Shown here piece by piece: positions 14,005 to 14,032 of a DNA stretch of 14,032 bases. The notes under the pieces are model-generated. The model was not told the origin of the DNA. It saw only the letters and a list, made by a program, of their open reading frames with translations, and did not search any database. The first letter of the stretch is position 1. Each line of letters begins with the position of its first letter. The translations under genes and the position numbers were made by a program. Source of the DNA: CAYRNC01 sp964425645 (GTDB lineage Bacteria > Bacillota > Clostridia > Peptostreptococcales > Anaerovoracaceae); NCBI GenBank assembly GCA_964425645.1, contig CAYRNC010000042.1:1-14032 (forward strand). The letters run 5' to 3'.

Positions 14005-14032
14005 CCTGATCGTTACTATAAAACCCTCAAAG

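Noticed and set aside
1..14032. CRISPR array, tRNA/rRNA gene, or intact insertion sequence
   Set aside because: No regularly spaced repeats, no cloverleaf or rRNA-like sequence, and no transposase-like protein were found in any frame.

Overview
The window is an AT-rich bacterial segment (about 40% G+C by eye). It has strong AGGAGG-type ribosome binding sites and canonical -35/-10 promoters. Its gene families (APC permeases, an iron-dependent alcohol dehydrogenase, an AcoR-like sigma-54 activator, a lipoprotein-anchored ABC importer) fit an anaerobic member of the Bacillota/Clostridia, but no taxonomic marker gene is present, so this is inference. The content is accessory metabolism: uptake and hydrolysis of small amides or N-acylated amino compounds, plus alcohol/aldehyde redox.

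Layout. Bases 1-350 look like the wreck of a protein gene broken by frameshifts and stops. A strong sigma-70-type promoter (522-550) then drives an acetamidase/formamidase (608-1495) and a PuuP-like APC permease (1558-2913). A 411-base spacer follows with two long perfect hairpins. Next are two leftward genes: a 188-residue protein I do not recognise (3325-3891) and a second APC permease (4045-5409).

The 832-base gap 5410-6241 separates that permease from a rightward iron-dependent alcohol dehydrogenase (6242-7408). Each of these two divergent genes has a sigma-54 type promoter with GG and GC exactly 10 bases apart (5481-5496 on the minus strand, 6112-6128 on the plus strand). Between them lie a 46-base near-perfect palindrome and several phased repeats. 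Downstream of the dehydrogenase are a hairpin region and what looks like a decayed transketolase C-terminal-half gene. Then comes a sigma-54 activator with GAF, PAS, AAA+ and Fis-type HTH domains (7776-9774), split on paper by a 10-N assembly gap. It overlaps by 8 bases a D-aminoacylase-type amidohydrolase (9767-11146). Finally, a separate TTGACA-N17-TATAGT promoter leads into a three-gene ABC importer of the nitrate/sulfonate/taurine type (permease 11537-12313, ATPase 12300-13010, binding lipoprotein 13048-14004).

How the parts may work together. The activator is the only regulator seen and the two sigma-54 promoters are its most obvious targets, so permease + dehydrogenase + activator + amidohydrolase probably form one inducible catabolic module. 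The formamidase/PuuP-like pair and the ABC importer have sigma-70-like promoters and may be neighbours with a related nitrogen-scavenging role rather than members of the same regulon. The actual substrate cannot be read from the sequence.
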